DNA of 64,000 nt from Microbaculum marinum. GTDB lineage: Bacteria; Pseudomonadota; Alphaproteobacteria; Rhizobiales; Tepidamorphaceae. A program made the position numbers and the translations under genes. The stretch is from assembly GCF_042646165.1 (NCBI RefSeq), contig NZ_JBHRTC010000011.1. One strand, 5' to 3'. Below the pieces are notes generated by a model. The model searched no databases. It was not told the origin of the DNA and saw nothing but the letters and a program-made list of their open reading frames with translations. Position 1 is the stretch's first letter. Every line of letters begins with the position of its first letter. Positions 16,927 through 25,690 of the stretch are shown one piece after another.

Positions 16927-18651
16927 GTGAGCACCGCGCCAAGAGCTGCAACGATCTCTCTTACAGAAACTCTTGCGCTCCTTGACGGGGATTTCGCCGC
17001 CTTTGCAAGCGGGGTGGTAAACGCTCGCTATGCCTTCTGGCTGGGGTCCGGCATTTCCTTTTCTCGCTTTCCGGGCTTAAAGCAGATCGTGGTGAAAGCG
17101 CTCGAGTTTCTTCGAACGCGGGTAGGCCCAGTTCCCGACTCCTGCCCCTTTTACGCCGGGCTTGAGCGGGCCTTTGGCATCGCCAATTTGACTGCCGGTG
17201 AGCGCGCCTCCATCGATCTTTCTGTTCCAGTCGAAGACTGGCCGGTTGTGGACCTTCTACGAGACCGGCTCAGCGGTCAGTACGCTGCTTTCCTCAATAT
17301 TGATATCGACGGCGAACCGCTCGATCTTATGGTTTGGGAAGCGGTCGACGTAGCCGCGACCTATGCTGATCCGACCGTGTCGCCCGATGCTGAGCACTAC
17401 GCAATTGCCGCTCTCGTAAGGGAGGGGCTGGTCACGGAGCTTCCTTCGGCAAATTGGGACGGTCTTATCGAAAAAGCGATTGGGGAGCTGTCAGGAGAGC
17501 CCAACGGGCTGAAGGTGTGTGTGAGGTCCGAGGATCTGCAGGCGCCCGACCAGAAGGCAACTCTCATCAAGTTCCATGGCTGCGCCATAAGAGCGAGCGA
17601 AGATGAAGCCAACTACCGCCCTTATCTCGTGGGCGCCCAACGGCAGATCGACGGCTGGGAAACCAATCCGAGGACCCAGGGCTTGGCTCAGTACCTCATA
17701 AGCGTGGCGATTACCAAGCCCACGTTGATGCTCGGTTTCTCCGCTCAAGACGCCAACATCCGCAAAGTTTTTGGCCTCGCGGCGGCCACACAGAACTGGG
17801 CATGGCCGGGCGAACTGCCGGCCTATGTGATGGCCGAAGATTCTATCGGCGAAGCGCAGACCGCGCTTCTTGGAAACGTCTATCGTGATCAGTTTGCAGG
17901 AGCCGATAGAGCGGCGATTAAGAGCAGTGCACATCTCCGAGCGTTCGCCAATCCTCTCTTGCCCGCACTGCTTTTGTGGGCCTTCGCAGCGAAACTTCGG
18001 CGCCTCGCTCGACTTGGCTCATTCGATCTTTCCGATGAGATGGCGACCTGGGTCGACAACGGCATCAAGTCGTTCCGCGACCGAATAGCCGCGACAGACG
18101 ACGGCGACCATCTTGGATTTGTGCTGTCGCTCGTTTTCGGTCTGTCTCGCAGCAAGCGCATATTCCTCTCCGGGAAAAACGAGATCGATGCCACTCGATA
18201 TGAGCCTCTGACGCCCGTCCCCCTAAACCAGATGAACCAGGACCTTGAGTCGGAGACGAACGGTTCGCCAGAAGGAGCCTTGATTATTGCGACTCTGGCC
18301 CAAGGTGCGGAAGCGGGAGACTGGTCGCTAAGATTACCTCAGGCGCCCGACACCACGAACGGTACTGTCGAGGTCACCAAAGGCACTCGTACCGACCGGG
18401 TATTCGTGCTTGGCAGGCCTGAGGCCGAGCTTGCACTATCGGACAGCGGGGCGGTTCTTGAAGAGGACGAAGACGTAATTCTTATCCACGCGCGACAGAT
18501 CCATGAGAGACTGCCCCGTTCACCGAACCGTGCGCCCGGGCGCACGGTAAGGTCTCCTGGCCCCCGACGCCTAAGCATGGCAAGTCTGATTGCAATAGGC
18601 GGCACTCCAGACGAACTGATGGATCGATTTAAGCTGGAGGCGAGCCTATGA
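16927..18651 (+). CDS. SIR2-like NAD-binding protein, probable effector of a three-gene defence operon
   Basis: A 574-residue protein whose N-terminal half has the sirtuin/SIR2 fold signatures used by NAD-degrading bacterial defence effectors. These are FWLGSGISFSRFPG (G40-S-G-I-S44, the GAG-x-S nucleotide loop), SANWD (174-178, the NAD-ribose N/D pair), KFHG with H217 in the catalytic-His position, and MLGFSAQD (268-275). The C-terminal half (about 330-574) has no family I recognise. GTG 16927 sits behind a GGGGGGA stretch. Its stop overlaps the next start as ATGA, so the three genes are translationally coupled. Expected role, by analogy with SIR2 defence proteins: NAD+ depletion or ADP-ribosylation when triggered. 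This is inferred, not shown. Confidence 0.8.
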   Translation: MSTAPRAATISLTETLALLDGDFAAFASGVVNARYAFWLGSGISFSRFPGLKQIVVKALEFLRTRVGPVPDSCPFYAGLERAFGIANLTAGERASIDLSVPVEDWPVVDLLRDRLSGQYAAFLNIDIDGEPLDLMVWEAVDVAATYADPTVSPDAEHYAIAALVREGLVTELPSANWDGLIEKAIGELSGEPNGLKVCVRSEDLQAPDQKATLIKFHGCAIRASEDEANYRPYLVGAQRQIDGWETNPRTQGLAQYLISVAITKPTLMLGFSAQDANIRKVFGLAAATQNWAWPGELPAYVMAEDSIGEAQTALLGNVYRDQFAGADRAAIKSSAHLRAFANPLLPALLLWAFAAKLRRLARLGSFDLSDEMATWVDNGIKSFRDRIAATDDGDHLGFVLSLVFGLSRSKRIFLSGKNEIDATRYEPLTPVPLNQMNQDLESETNGSPEGALIIATLAQGAEAGDWSLRLPQAPDTTNGTVEVTKGTRTDRVFVLGRPEAELALSDSGAVLEEDEDVILIHARQIHERLPRSPNRAPGRTVRSPGPRRLSMASLIAIGGTPDELMDRFKLEASL

Positions 18652-19229
18652 ACATGAGTGCTCCAGTCGAGCGGGTGGTTGCCTTCTTGAAGGATGCAAA
18701 TTTCCGGCTCCTCCCAACCCCTTTGGTCATCAGTCAGACAACCTTCGAATTTCCTGCTGTTATGATGGGACCTGGGAATGCGAGCGAAATCGTTCTTGTT
18801 TCCGACACAGTAGATGCGAAGGACGCCGAAATCGTTCGTCGAATACATGGTGTCGCACGAGCTCTGGATATTGCGCGGTCGCGCAATCCGTTGACCGCGG
18901 TTCTAGTAGGTCCGCGGTTGCATCCCGATCACCTCAGCAAGGCAATGCAGGTTTGTCGCGCTCTCTCTGTGGGCACCGTTCCCGTTGTTCCAGACGAGAC
19001 AAGAACTCATCTTTCCATTTGGCTCGCGGTCCTCACGCCGCTCGACCAAATCGACACAGACGGCGTGGTCGCCGATCCCATGTCAGCGCTGGAGACGCTG
19101 ATTGATGATTTGAGTCCAGAGGTGAAAGCGCTGTGTGACCACATGCCAAACGGTGCGGAAGCCGTCGAGGCAGCCGTCAACGAGTTGCTTTCAGAACATC
19201 TGACCGCCGCCTGGGAGGATGAGGCATGA
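18648..19229 (+). CDS. Unknown middle protein of the SIR2/ABC operon
   Basis: A 193-residue soluble protein of unknown family. It begins with an amphipathic helix (VERVVAFLKDANFRLL) and a strand-rich core (LVISQTTFEFPAVMM, ASEIVLVSDTV, LTAVLVGP). A helix-turn stretch (HPDHLSKAMQVCRALSVGTVPVVP) follows, then an acidic helical C-terminus (AVEAAVNELLSEHL). There are no membrane segments or signal. It overlaps the SIR2 gene (ATGA at 18648) and the ATPase gene (ATGA at 19226), so it must be made in step with them. Its place and size fit the 'middle component' of ABC three-component conflict systems, which links an ABC ATPase sensor with an effector. That assignment rests on gene order only. Confidence 0.75.
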   Translation: MNMSAPVERVVAFLKDANFRLLPTPLVISQTTFEFPAVMMGPGNASEIVLVSDTVDAKDAEIVRRIHGVARALDIARSRNPLTAVLVGPRLHPDHLSKAMQVCRALSVGTVPVVPDETRTHLSIWLAVLTPLDQIDTDGVVADPMSALETLIDDLSPEVKALCDHMPNGAEAVEAAVNELLSEHLTAAWEDEA

Positions 19230-21667
19230 ACGCCCGCCTTACTCAGGTACAAATCTCGGATTTTCGCAGCATCCGAGGCAGGATTACCGTGCCCCTCGAT
19301 GCGCCTGTGGTGTTGGTTCACGGCCCCAACGGAAGCGGCAAGACCAGCCTTCTCTCCGCCATCGAGCTCGGCCTTACAGGGGCGGTCTCGTCTTTGCAGC
19401 GGTACGACGCGGCCTATGCTGAAAACCTCGTCCATCTGGACGCCCAATTGGGGAAAGCATCGGTAATCGTTAGTGCTGAACACGATGAGATTCCGGCGAA
19501 GCCAAGTGAACTTGTCGTCGAGAACGGAAACATTCGCGGGATGCCGCTCTTATCCGAGCTGCAAAGCCGATTCTTTACTGAACGATCCCTACTTGCCCAG
19601 GCAACGTTAGGTCGGTTGTTGGAAATCTACGAAGAAAGCGATGCCCGTAAATCGACAAGCCCCCTCACGCGATTTGTGAACGACCTCTTGGGGCTCGATC
19701 AACTCGATGCTCTTGTGGACGGCCTGCACGCATCCGGGGACAAGCGCCGCCTGGTGAAGAGCTTGCCGCTTTATGGCGAGGTCAGCGATGAACTTGCCGA
19801 TTTCGACGAGAGGGTGAACCGACTCGAAGAGGCCGTGACGACTGCGAAAGAGCGTCTGACAGAAAGCCAGCGAGCGCTTGAGCAGGCGCTTAAGCCGTTC
19901 GGCCTCAAGTTGATGGATCAAGTCGGCGAAGATCGTTCGGGCCTCGGTGATGCAGAGGCGGAGCGCCGTCGCTCAGTTGAGATTAACGCGTTGAGGCGTG
20001 AAATAGAGGCAGCTCTGTCGTTGTGGCGGCGGCTTGAACAGCAACCGGGGGCAGCGGCCCGGTCGGCAGCCGAATCTGAACTCCGTAATCATCAAGCCGA
20101 ACTGGATGCGTGGGCAACGAGCAAGCGCGCTGCCCTGGAGGCAGCACTTGCGGCCGCCGCTTCGCTCTACGCGGATCTGTCTCCAGCCCGGTCGGTAGGC
20201 TGGAATGCTTCGCATGCAGAAGCGGTTCGCGAACTGTCTGAATTGCTGTCCAAGACGGAAGCGCGCCTCGTACGTGATGAGAATGCACGTAAGGAGATTG
20301 CTGAGCTCCGCGAAACCTTGACAAAGGCGAGAGCCCGCGAGGCGCGGCTGGATGAGAGCCTTGGCGCTTTGGCTGCAAACAGCGGAGACCTCGCTCAGGC
20401 GCTATCTGAGCTGGCACCACTGGTGGATAGCGAGATCTGCCCCGTGTGCCAGAGGGATTTTTCCGAAACCGGACCCACACCGCTGCGAACGCATCTGGCT
20501 ACACATATTGCGTCATTATCGCAGTCCGCCAGCAGGCTGCGCTCAGTCGCCGACGAACGCCAGACAGTGCGAAATGAGATCGCCAAGCACGAACAATCGC
20601 TCACGCGCTTGCAAGACACCGTGCTGGAGGATGAAGAGGTGACGTCGCTGCGGAACCGGCGGGCATCCCTCAGCGACGCCGTTCGCCAACTCAATGACAC
20701 GGAAGCTGCGGCGAGTGAAGGTGACGCTCTCGCCGTCGCGGTTGTCGCAGCTTCCGAACATCTTGCCACGCTGCGCAGTGATGAGGAATCCTTGATCGGT
20801 GTGCGGAGATCTGTTGCCGGGTTCGCCGAGCAGCTTCGCCTAAGTCCACCCGCCGAAAGTGATGACCTCGGCGTTCTCTTGGAACAGTACCTTGCAGCGG
20901 CCGATCGGTCACTGGAGACAGCCACCCGCCGGGAACAGGACCGCAGGAAGGCCGAGGAGGCGTTGGAACAGCATTCCATTTCTCTCACGCGGTTGGAAGA
21001 TCTGGAGAGCGACCTCAAGTCGGCGCGAGCTGACCAGAAACGCGTGAAAGACGCGATCAAGTCGGCGGATGATGCCCGTGCTGAAATCCGTAAGCTGTCG
21101 GACCGTGCGGTCGAGGCGCGGACCACTGTAGTGCGGGACGTCTTCAATGAGTCCCTCAACAAAGTATGGAGCAACCTTTTTGTCCGTCTAGCGCCCGAAG
21201 AGCCGTTTTTGCCGGCTTTCGAATTACCGGATAGAGGCAAGGGACCGGTCGAAGCCAAGCTCATTACCCGCTATCGTGGTGATGACCGCGGGGGGAACCC
21301 CAAGGCGATGCTGAGCGCGGGGAATCTCAACACTGCTGCGCTGACCCTATTTCTTTCGCTGCACCTATCCGTGAAGCCGCTGTTGCCCTGGCTGGTGATT
21401 GACGATCCGGTCCAAAGCATGGATGAGATTCACATTGCGCAGTTCGCAGCGCTTCTCCGCACACTCTCTAAGCAACGGGGACGCCAGGTCATCATTGCTG
21501 TCCATGAACGCCCGCTCTTTGAGTATCTTTCCCTCGAACTAAGCCCCGCGTCGCCGGGTGATAAGCTCATTACCGTTGAGTTGTCGAAAGACAGCGACGG
21601 CCGCACGATTTGCAATCCCGAACCTTTCATGTGGGACTCCACTATGGTGTTTCGTGCTCAGGCCTGA
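19226..21667 (+). CDS. Rad50/SMC-like ABC ATPase with zinc hook, third gene of the SIR2 operon
   Basis: An 813-residue ABC ATPase of the SMC/Rad50/RecF type. An N-terminal ISDFRSIRG strand leads into the Walker A GPNGSGKT (33-40). Two long Glu/Arg/Ala/Leu-rich coiled-coil arms (about 190-400 and 430-650) flank a CPVC zinc-hook motif (405-408). The C-terminal lobe carries the signature loop LSAGN (696-700), Walker B LVIDDPVQSMD with D726/D727, and the H-loop IIAVHE. Rad50-like proteins bind DNA ends and dimerise through the hook. Here no Mre11-type nuclease accompanies it; instead SIR2 and middle-protein genes precede it with four-base overlaps. It probably senses foreign or unusual DNA and licenses the SIR2 effector. 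Confidence 0.87.
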   Translation: MNARLTQVQISDFRSIRGRITVPLDAPVVLVHGPNGSGKTSLLSAIELGLTGAVSSLQRYDAAYAENLVHLDAQLGKASVIVSAEHDEIPAKPSELVVENGNIRGMPLLSELQSRFFTERSLLAQATLGRLLEIYEESDARKSTSPLTRFVNDLLGLDQLDALVDGLHASGDKRRLVKSLPLYGEVSDELADFDERVNRLEEAVTTAKERLTESQRALEQALKPFGLKLMDQVGEDRSGLGDAEAERRRSVEINALRREIEAALSLWRRLEQQPGAAARSAAESELRNHQAELDAWATSKRAALEAALAAAASLYADLSPARSVGWNASHAEAVRELSELLSKTEARLVRDENARKEIAELRETLTKARAREARLDESLGALAANSGDLAQALSELAPLVDSEICPVCQRDFSETGPTPLRTHLATHIASLSQSASRLRSVADERQTVRNEIAKHEQSLTRLQDTVLEDEEVTSLRNRRASLSDAVRQLNDTEAAASEGDALAVAVVAASEHLATLRSDEESLIGVRRSVAGFAEQLRLSPPAESDDLGVLLEQYLAAADRSLETATRREQDRRKAEEALEQHSISLTRLEDLESDLKSARADQKRVKDAIKSADDARAEIRKLSDRAVEARTTVVRDVFNESLNKVWSNLFVRLAPEEPFLPAFELPDRGKGPVEAKLITRYRGDDRGGNPKAMLSAGNLNTAALTLFLSLHLSVKPLLPWLVIDDPVQSMDEIHIAQFAALLRTLSKQRGRQVIIAVHERPLFEYLSLELSPASPGDKLITVELSKDSDGRTICNPEPFMWDSTMVFRAQA

Positions 21668-21899
21668 AGAGACAGCCTTGCTGACGCTACAACATCCAAG
21701 AGGAAGAGACCTGCAAACATCGTGCGAGCGTGGAAGAAGACTTGCATCTTGTGTTGGTGTGCCCAGCGGCATTGCAGCCTGTAGGAAATGGCCTTTCTCA
21801 ACTGAACGGCGGCGATGGGGCGCAAGGCGGTCATCAATCCAGTCAAAAACGAAAGCCGGTTGGGGGTGGAAAATGTTGGCTATGCGCTGACGTTCGGTC

Positions 21900-23690
21900 C
21901 TACCGAAGCAGAATTCCTCGCTGCTCATCCCAACCCAGTGGCAGCGGCCTGCGCGGCTTGAGCCTCTCCGGCGTGAGGGTGATCGGCTGGTTGCCTGTCA
22001 GGATCATCTCGACGATATCCGGGGCGAGGAAGGCGAGCCCGATGGTCCGGCTGAGGTGCGAGACCTGGCAGTGCTCCTCGGCAGCAATCTCCGCGATGGT
22101 CGCCCGGCGACCGGTTCTGAGATCATCGAACCACCGATGCGCATCGGTAATCAGTTTGACCAGTTTCGGGTCCGGTGCGCGGCGCTCAGCCATTACTTCG
22201 CCGACGACGAGACGGACCTGCTTGCCGCAGCGAAGTGTGTGGGCTTCGACCTTGATCAGGATTGTTTCCTCTCGGACGCCCAACCGATTCAGACCGCTGT
22301 CGATTTCCGTCAGCGCCTCACAAACTCTCGGCCCATCGACGTCGACGGTCAGCTGTTTCTTGCCAACAGTAATGCGTGCGATCAGCGATCGAACGCCGTC
22401 GTCGGGACCGTTGATTGCATCGTCATCCGTCCCTGCTGCCGATGAGGTTGCCCGGGTCGCCAGTAGTTGGGACGTAGCGATCAGCTGTTCCATCTGTGCC
22501 GCGTCCAGACCGGAGCCGAAGTGATCGCAGATCCATGAGCCATCGGACAGGTGCCGCTCGATCGTTTCAGCGACGAGGGCTTCCAGATCCGGTGCGGGGA
22601 CCCGAATGCCATTGCTGGCGCGTTCGCCGCGCGTCAGTGGAGCCGAGACGTAGTAGCGATAGCGACGACCGCGCCTGGTTGCATAGGTCGGGGTCAGCCG
22701 ATTGCCGTGCTCATCGAAAGCGAGACCGGCAAGCAGGGCTGGCTCCGTGGATCGTAGGCCGGCGGCGCTGTCGCCGGCGCGTCCAGTTGCCCGGCGCCTG
22801 CGCTGGCTCTGTAAGACCAGCAAGTCCTGCACCTGCGACCACAGGCCTTCGTCGATGATGGCTTCGTGGTTGCCTTGGTGGACCTCGTCCCGATAGGCGA
22901 TCTCTCCGCGATAGAGTCGATTGCGGAGGATCTGGTAGAGCGCGCCGCGGCTGAGCGGAACGCCGCCTACGTCCCGGCCATCGCTGAACCGCCGTCGCTT
23001 GGAGACGATGCCGGTTTCATCGAGCTTCTGCTTGAGGGTCGCGATGGAGCCGAGCTCAAGATAACGGCGGAAGATCAGTCGGACGGTCTCGGCTTCCGAC
23101 TCGTTGACGATCAGCTTCTTGTCGATACCGTCATAACCGAGCGGCGGCAGACCGCCCATCCACATGCCCCGCCGCTTCGACAGGGCGATCTTGTCGCGGA
23201 TACGCTCGCCTGCGACTTCCCGTTCGAACTGGGCGAAGGACAGAAGCACATTGAGGGTCAGTCGCCCCATGGATGTCGAGGTGTTGAAAGCCTGGGTGAC
23301 CGACACGAAGCTCGTGCCATGTGTATCGAACAGTTCGGTCAGCTTGGCGAAGTCGGCGAGCGATCGTGTCAGGCGGTCGACCTTGTAGACCACCACGATG
23401 TCGACGCGGTCGGAACGAATGTCGTTGAGGAGCCGCTGCAGGGCAGGGCGGTCCATCGACCCACCTGAGTAGGCACCATCATCATAGGCCTCAGGCAGCA
23501 ATACCCAGCCCTCGTGTTTCTGGCTTGCGACATAGGCTTCGCAGGCATCGCGCTGGGCGTGCAGCGAATTGAAGCTCTGTTCCAGACCCTCGTCGCTGGA
23601 TTTGCGGGTATAGACGGCGCAGCGCAGTTTGCGCCGCGTCTTCGAGCCGTCGCCGAAGCTGCCAGTGCTATCTCTGCGGTGATTTGCCAT
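21900..23690 (-). CDS. Large serine recombinase
   Basis: A 596-residue site-specific recombinase of the large serine family. The N-terminal resolvase domain shows AVYTRKSSDEG (catalytic Ser31 in the R-x-S position), the VYKVDRLTRSLADF arginine motif, and LLSFAQFEREVAGERIRDKI. A Recombinase domain follows (GLPPLGYD, AETVRLIFRRYLELGS, LYQILRNRLYRGEI), then a C-terminal coiled region. The ATG at 23690 overlaps the end of the DUF2924 gene by 23 bp. Such enzymes integrate and excise elements without high-energy cofactors. It faces the SIR2 operon tail-to-tail (233 bp apart) and probably mobilises the island. Confidence 0.93.
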   Translation of the reverse strand: MANHRRDSTGSFGDGSKTRRKLRCAVYTRKSSDEGLEQSFNSLHAQRDACEAYVASQKHEGWVLLPEAYDDGAYSGGSMDRPALQRLLNDIRSDRVDIVVVYKVDRLTRSLADFAKLTELFDTHGTSFVSVTQAFNTSTSMGRLTLNVLLSFAQFEREVAGERIRDKIALSKRRGMWMGGLPPLGYDGIDKKLIVNESEAETVRLIFRRYLELGSIATLKQKLDETGIVSKRRRFSDGRDVGGVPLSRGALYQILRNRLYRGEIAYRDEVHQGNHEAIIDEGLWSQVQDLLVLQSQRRRRATGRAGDSAAGLRSTEPALLAGLAFDEHGNRLTPTYATRRGRRYRYYVSAPLTRGERASNGIRVPAPDLEALVAETIERHLSDGSWICDHFGSGLDAAQMEQLIATSQLLATRATSSAAGTDDDAINGPDDGVRSLIARITVGKKQLTVDVDGPRVCEALTEIDSGLNRLGVREETILIKVEAHTLRCGKQVRLVVGEVMAERRAPDPKLVKLITDAHRWFDDLRTGRRATIAEIAAEEHCQVSHLSRTIGLAFLAPDIVEMILTGNQPITLTPERLKPRRPLPLGWDEQRGILLR

Positions 23691-24168
23691 TGGCTCTGCT
23701 CTGCCTGGAGAGTCCGAAGAAGCCTGGTCCGGACCAGCGTGTACCGGTGATCTCTCGTGCTATCGCACTCAGCGACTTGTAGGTGGTGCCGCGATAGACG
23801 AAGCAGCCGTCGGCCGTGGCAGTGACCTCATGTGTCCTGCCTTGCCACTCGCGCAGGAAGCGCGTGCCCGGTTTGAACGTCCGGTGAACGGACGCCTTCG
23901 ACCGGCCACCGTTCTTGCTGCCGGCCCCTTGCTTTGCTGCTTCGGCCAGCTTCCGTTTCATCGTACGGGAGAGACCGCCGTATTTCTGCTCCTGCAGTCT
24001 GTATGCGATGGCTTGCATGAGCAGTTCCCGGCTCATGCGGACAGGCGGTTCGCACTGGTACAGGGTTCGCCAGTGCTGGCGAAGGGACTGCAGGTCGAGA
24101 CCGGCGAGGTCGCCGATCTCGATACCTGCAATGTGTGGTGTATCGGGTTTCATCGGGGCCGGCTTCAT
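23668..24168 (-). CDS. DUF2924 protein of the recombinase cassette
   Basis: A 166-residue basic protein of the DUF2924 family, recognisable by DLQSLRQHWRTLYQCEPPVRMSRELL, IAYRLQEQKYGGLSRTMKRKL, and the C-terminal GTRFLREWQGRTHEVTATADG...YKSLSAIAREITGTRWSGPGFFGL. ATG 24168 overlaps the stop of the DUF3489 gene as ATGA, which fixes the start. In alphaproteobacteria this family commonly lies directly beside a large serine recombinase. A DNA-binding or accessory integration role is plausible but not established. Confidence 0.88.
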   Translation of the reverse strand: MKPAPMKPDTPHIAGIEIGDLAGLDLQSLRQHWRTLYQCEPPVRMSRELLMQAIAYRLQEQKYGGLSRTMKRKLAEAAKQGAGSKNGGRSKASVHRTFKPGTRFLREWQGRTHEVTATADGCFVYRGTTYKSLSAIAREITGTRWSGPGFFGLSRQSRANGKSPQR

Positions 24169-24788
24169 GCCGGGATCCGATAACGACGCACGCCGTCCTG
24201 ACGCTCGCTGATGACCGTATGGCCTAGCTTCTTCCTGATCGTGCCGGACAGGAAGCCGCGGACCGAGTGGGCTTGCCATCCCGTGGCCTCCATCAGGTCG
24301 TCGATGGTCGCTCCGCCAGTCGATTGCAGGAGGGCTGTGATGGTTGCCGTCTTGGTCGCAGGCCGCTCCTGTTGCGCGGCATTTGTCGACCGCCGTGATT
24401 TGCTCGGGGATCGATCAATCTTCCGGCTAGAATCGCCGCGCTTCTTCGCCGGGCTGGTCTTGCTGTTTTCGAGTCCAGCGTTGCCGGCAGGTGCGACGTC
24501 GTCCTCACGCTTTTCCAGGCCAATCGCCGAAAGCCCGGCTTGCGTGATCTCGAGCGTCAGTCGGGTGTCGTTGTCGTCGGACCGCCAGACTTCGTCATCA
24601 CGCTTGGCGCGCCGTTCTGAGATCAGGCCCGACTTCAGCAATGCCGCGACCACCCTCTTCAACGCTGCGCCTCTCGCCTTCAGTGAAGTCGGCGGGGGCA
24701 GGACAGTACCGTCAGTGCGGCCAGCGGCGCCGGTCAGGAGGACGAGTTGCGTTTCGGAGAGAGGTTTGGATTTGGTTTTCGTTGCCAT
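24165..24788 (-). CDS. DUF3489 protein, first gene of the recombinase cassette
   Basis: A 207-residue very basic protein. An N-terminal segment (LSETQLVLLTGAAGR, LKRVVAALLKSGLISE) is followed by a charged, probably disordered Lys/Ser-rich middle (120-150). It ends in the conserved DUF3489 C-terminus: ITALLQSTGGATIDDLMEATGWQAHSVRGFLSGTIRKKLG. That end resembles a winged-helix DNA-binding fold. ATG 24788 has AAAGGAG upstream; the ATG at 24806 is less good. It is the first gene of a three-gene unit (DUF3489, DUF2924, serine recombinase) with overlapping ends, so it may be the unit's regulator or directionality factor. Confidence 0.88.
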   Translation of the reverse strand: MATKTKSKPLSETQLVLLTGAAGRTDGTVLPPPTSLKARGAALKRVVAALLKSGLISERRAKRDDEVWRSDDNDTRLTLEITQAGLSAIGLEKREDDVAPAGNAGLENSKTSPAKKRGDSSRKIDRSPSKSRRSTNAAQQERPATKTATITALLQSTGGATIDDLMEATGWQAHSVRGFLSGTIRKKLGHTVISERQDGVRRYRIPA

Positions 24789-24955
24789 TGGGTGGCTCCT
24801 TTCCATCGCGCTGATCCCAAACCAGCGCTTCCACCACCCAAAGCCCGGAGTTCAACCGGGCAATCGCCAAGATCGACTTTTGCTCATCAGCGACGTGCCC
24901 ATGCATGCTTGCGGAGCTCACAATGTCCAGCGGAAAAAGCATAAACTCTTCGATG

Positions 24956-25239
24956 CGGAGTTCTCCCGGTTTGATGGATACAATTCGGCTTGGAAGAGGA
25001 ATGCGTCACGACGCCGGGCGCGAGGAACCCACGGCCACCTGAGTTCCGGGAGCGGATAGCTGCGCTGGCTCAAACTGGGTGAAGTGTTAAGGCTTGTCCT
25101 GCGCGTTCAAGCCGCGTGCGGTGACGATCCTACCCACTTCAAGCAGATGGATCGCGATAGTGGTTGTCTCTGCGATCGCCTGACCAACGAGGAATGCCAC
25201 GAGGTTCGTCGCCTGCACCATGAGAACCGCTCGTTGAGA
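24956..25239 (+). mobile_element. IS3-family remnant (left end plus broken orfA)
   Basis: Bases 24956-24981 match the left end of the complete IS at 43012 (GGAGTTCTCCCGGTTTGATG versus GGAGTTCCCCCGGTTTGATG). After 67 bases comes RNPRPPEFRERIAALAQTG, matching RNPYPAEFKEKIVELAKAG of that IS orfA, then an in-frame stop. In a shifted frame at 25138-25239 there is a KQMDRDSG...RLTNEE...RRLHHENRSLR segment, with about half its residues identical to the orfA coiled-coil region. Spacing between landmarks is conserved within two bases. It is therefore a decayed, truncated relative of the 43-kb element, ending near 25239. Confidence 0.8.
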
Positions 25240-25242
25240 CTA

Positions 25243-25690
25243 CTAGGTAAGTGGACTTGACCAAGCATTTCTTGAAGTCATCTCTCTGGTAACGGGCGTC
25301 TGCATGGCGTCAGCGAGTTCGGCTCCGGGCGTCGAAAACAAACGAGGAAAAAGAAGTTTGGTCAGAGCGGCTTCGGGCGTGAGATCCAGTCCGGCGATAA
25401 GTCCATTGGCCAAGAGGCGGCCACCCGATACGTACGCACCCGGTTCGAGCAGTCCGTAAAGGCACTGCGAGATTCCGACCATGGGCGAGCCGTTCTGCGA
25501 GAGATGTCGCAGCGTTGCTGTAAACTCGTCGTTTGCGGCGGGCCCATTCCCCGACCCGTAGAGCTCGAGCACCATTCCATCTAGGTAGATTTCCGCGGCC
25601 GCGTACAGCAGCTGCGGATCAAAGCCAGGGAACAGTTTCAGCAATCTGACCCCTGGCAGCCGCTTCTTGCGTAGTAGCCTGGAGCCAAGT
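25243..25690 (-). pseudogene. Truncated type I L-asparaginase remnant
   Basis: The minus-strand frame carries the C-terminal half of a cytoplasmic L-asparaginase (AnsA-like): VRLLKLFPGFDPQLLYAAA, DGMVLELYGSGNGPAANDEF, SPMVGISQCLYGLLEPGAYVSGG, GLIAGLDLTPEAALTKLLF. The N-terminal half, including the catalytic Thr motifs (GGTIA, TDT), is missing. Upstream sequence in the same frame has no asparaginase similarity. The C-terminus abuts the IS3 remnant. This is a decayed fragment left by rearrangement, not a working enzyme. Bases 25691-25886 hold no further gene that I can see. Confidence 0.75.

Noticed and set aside
19226..21667. Rad50 of a housekeeping Mre11-Rad50 (SbcCD) pair
   Set aside because: No SbcD/Mre11 nuclease gene is adjacent; instead two overlapping genes for a SIR2-like and an unknown protein precede it in a mobile island.
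21668..21899. Additional small gene between the ABC ATPase and the recombinase
   Set aside because: Short frames here lack ribosome sites and similarity; the segment is the tail-to-tail gap between convergent units.
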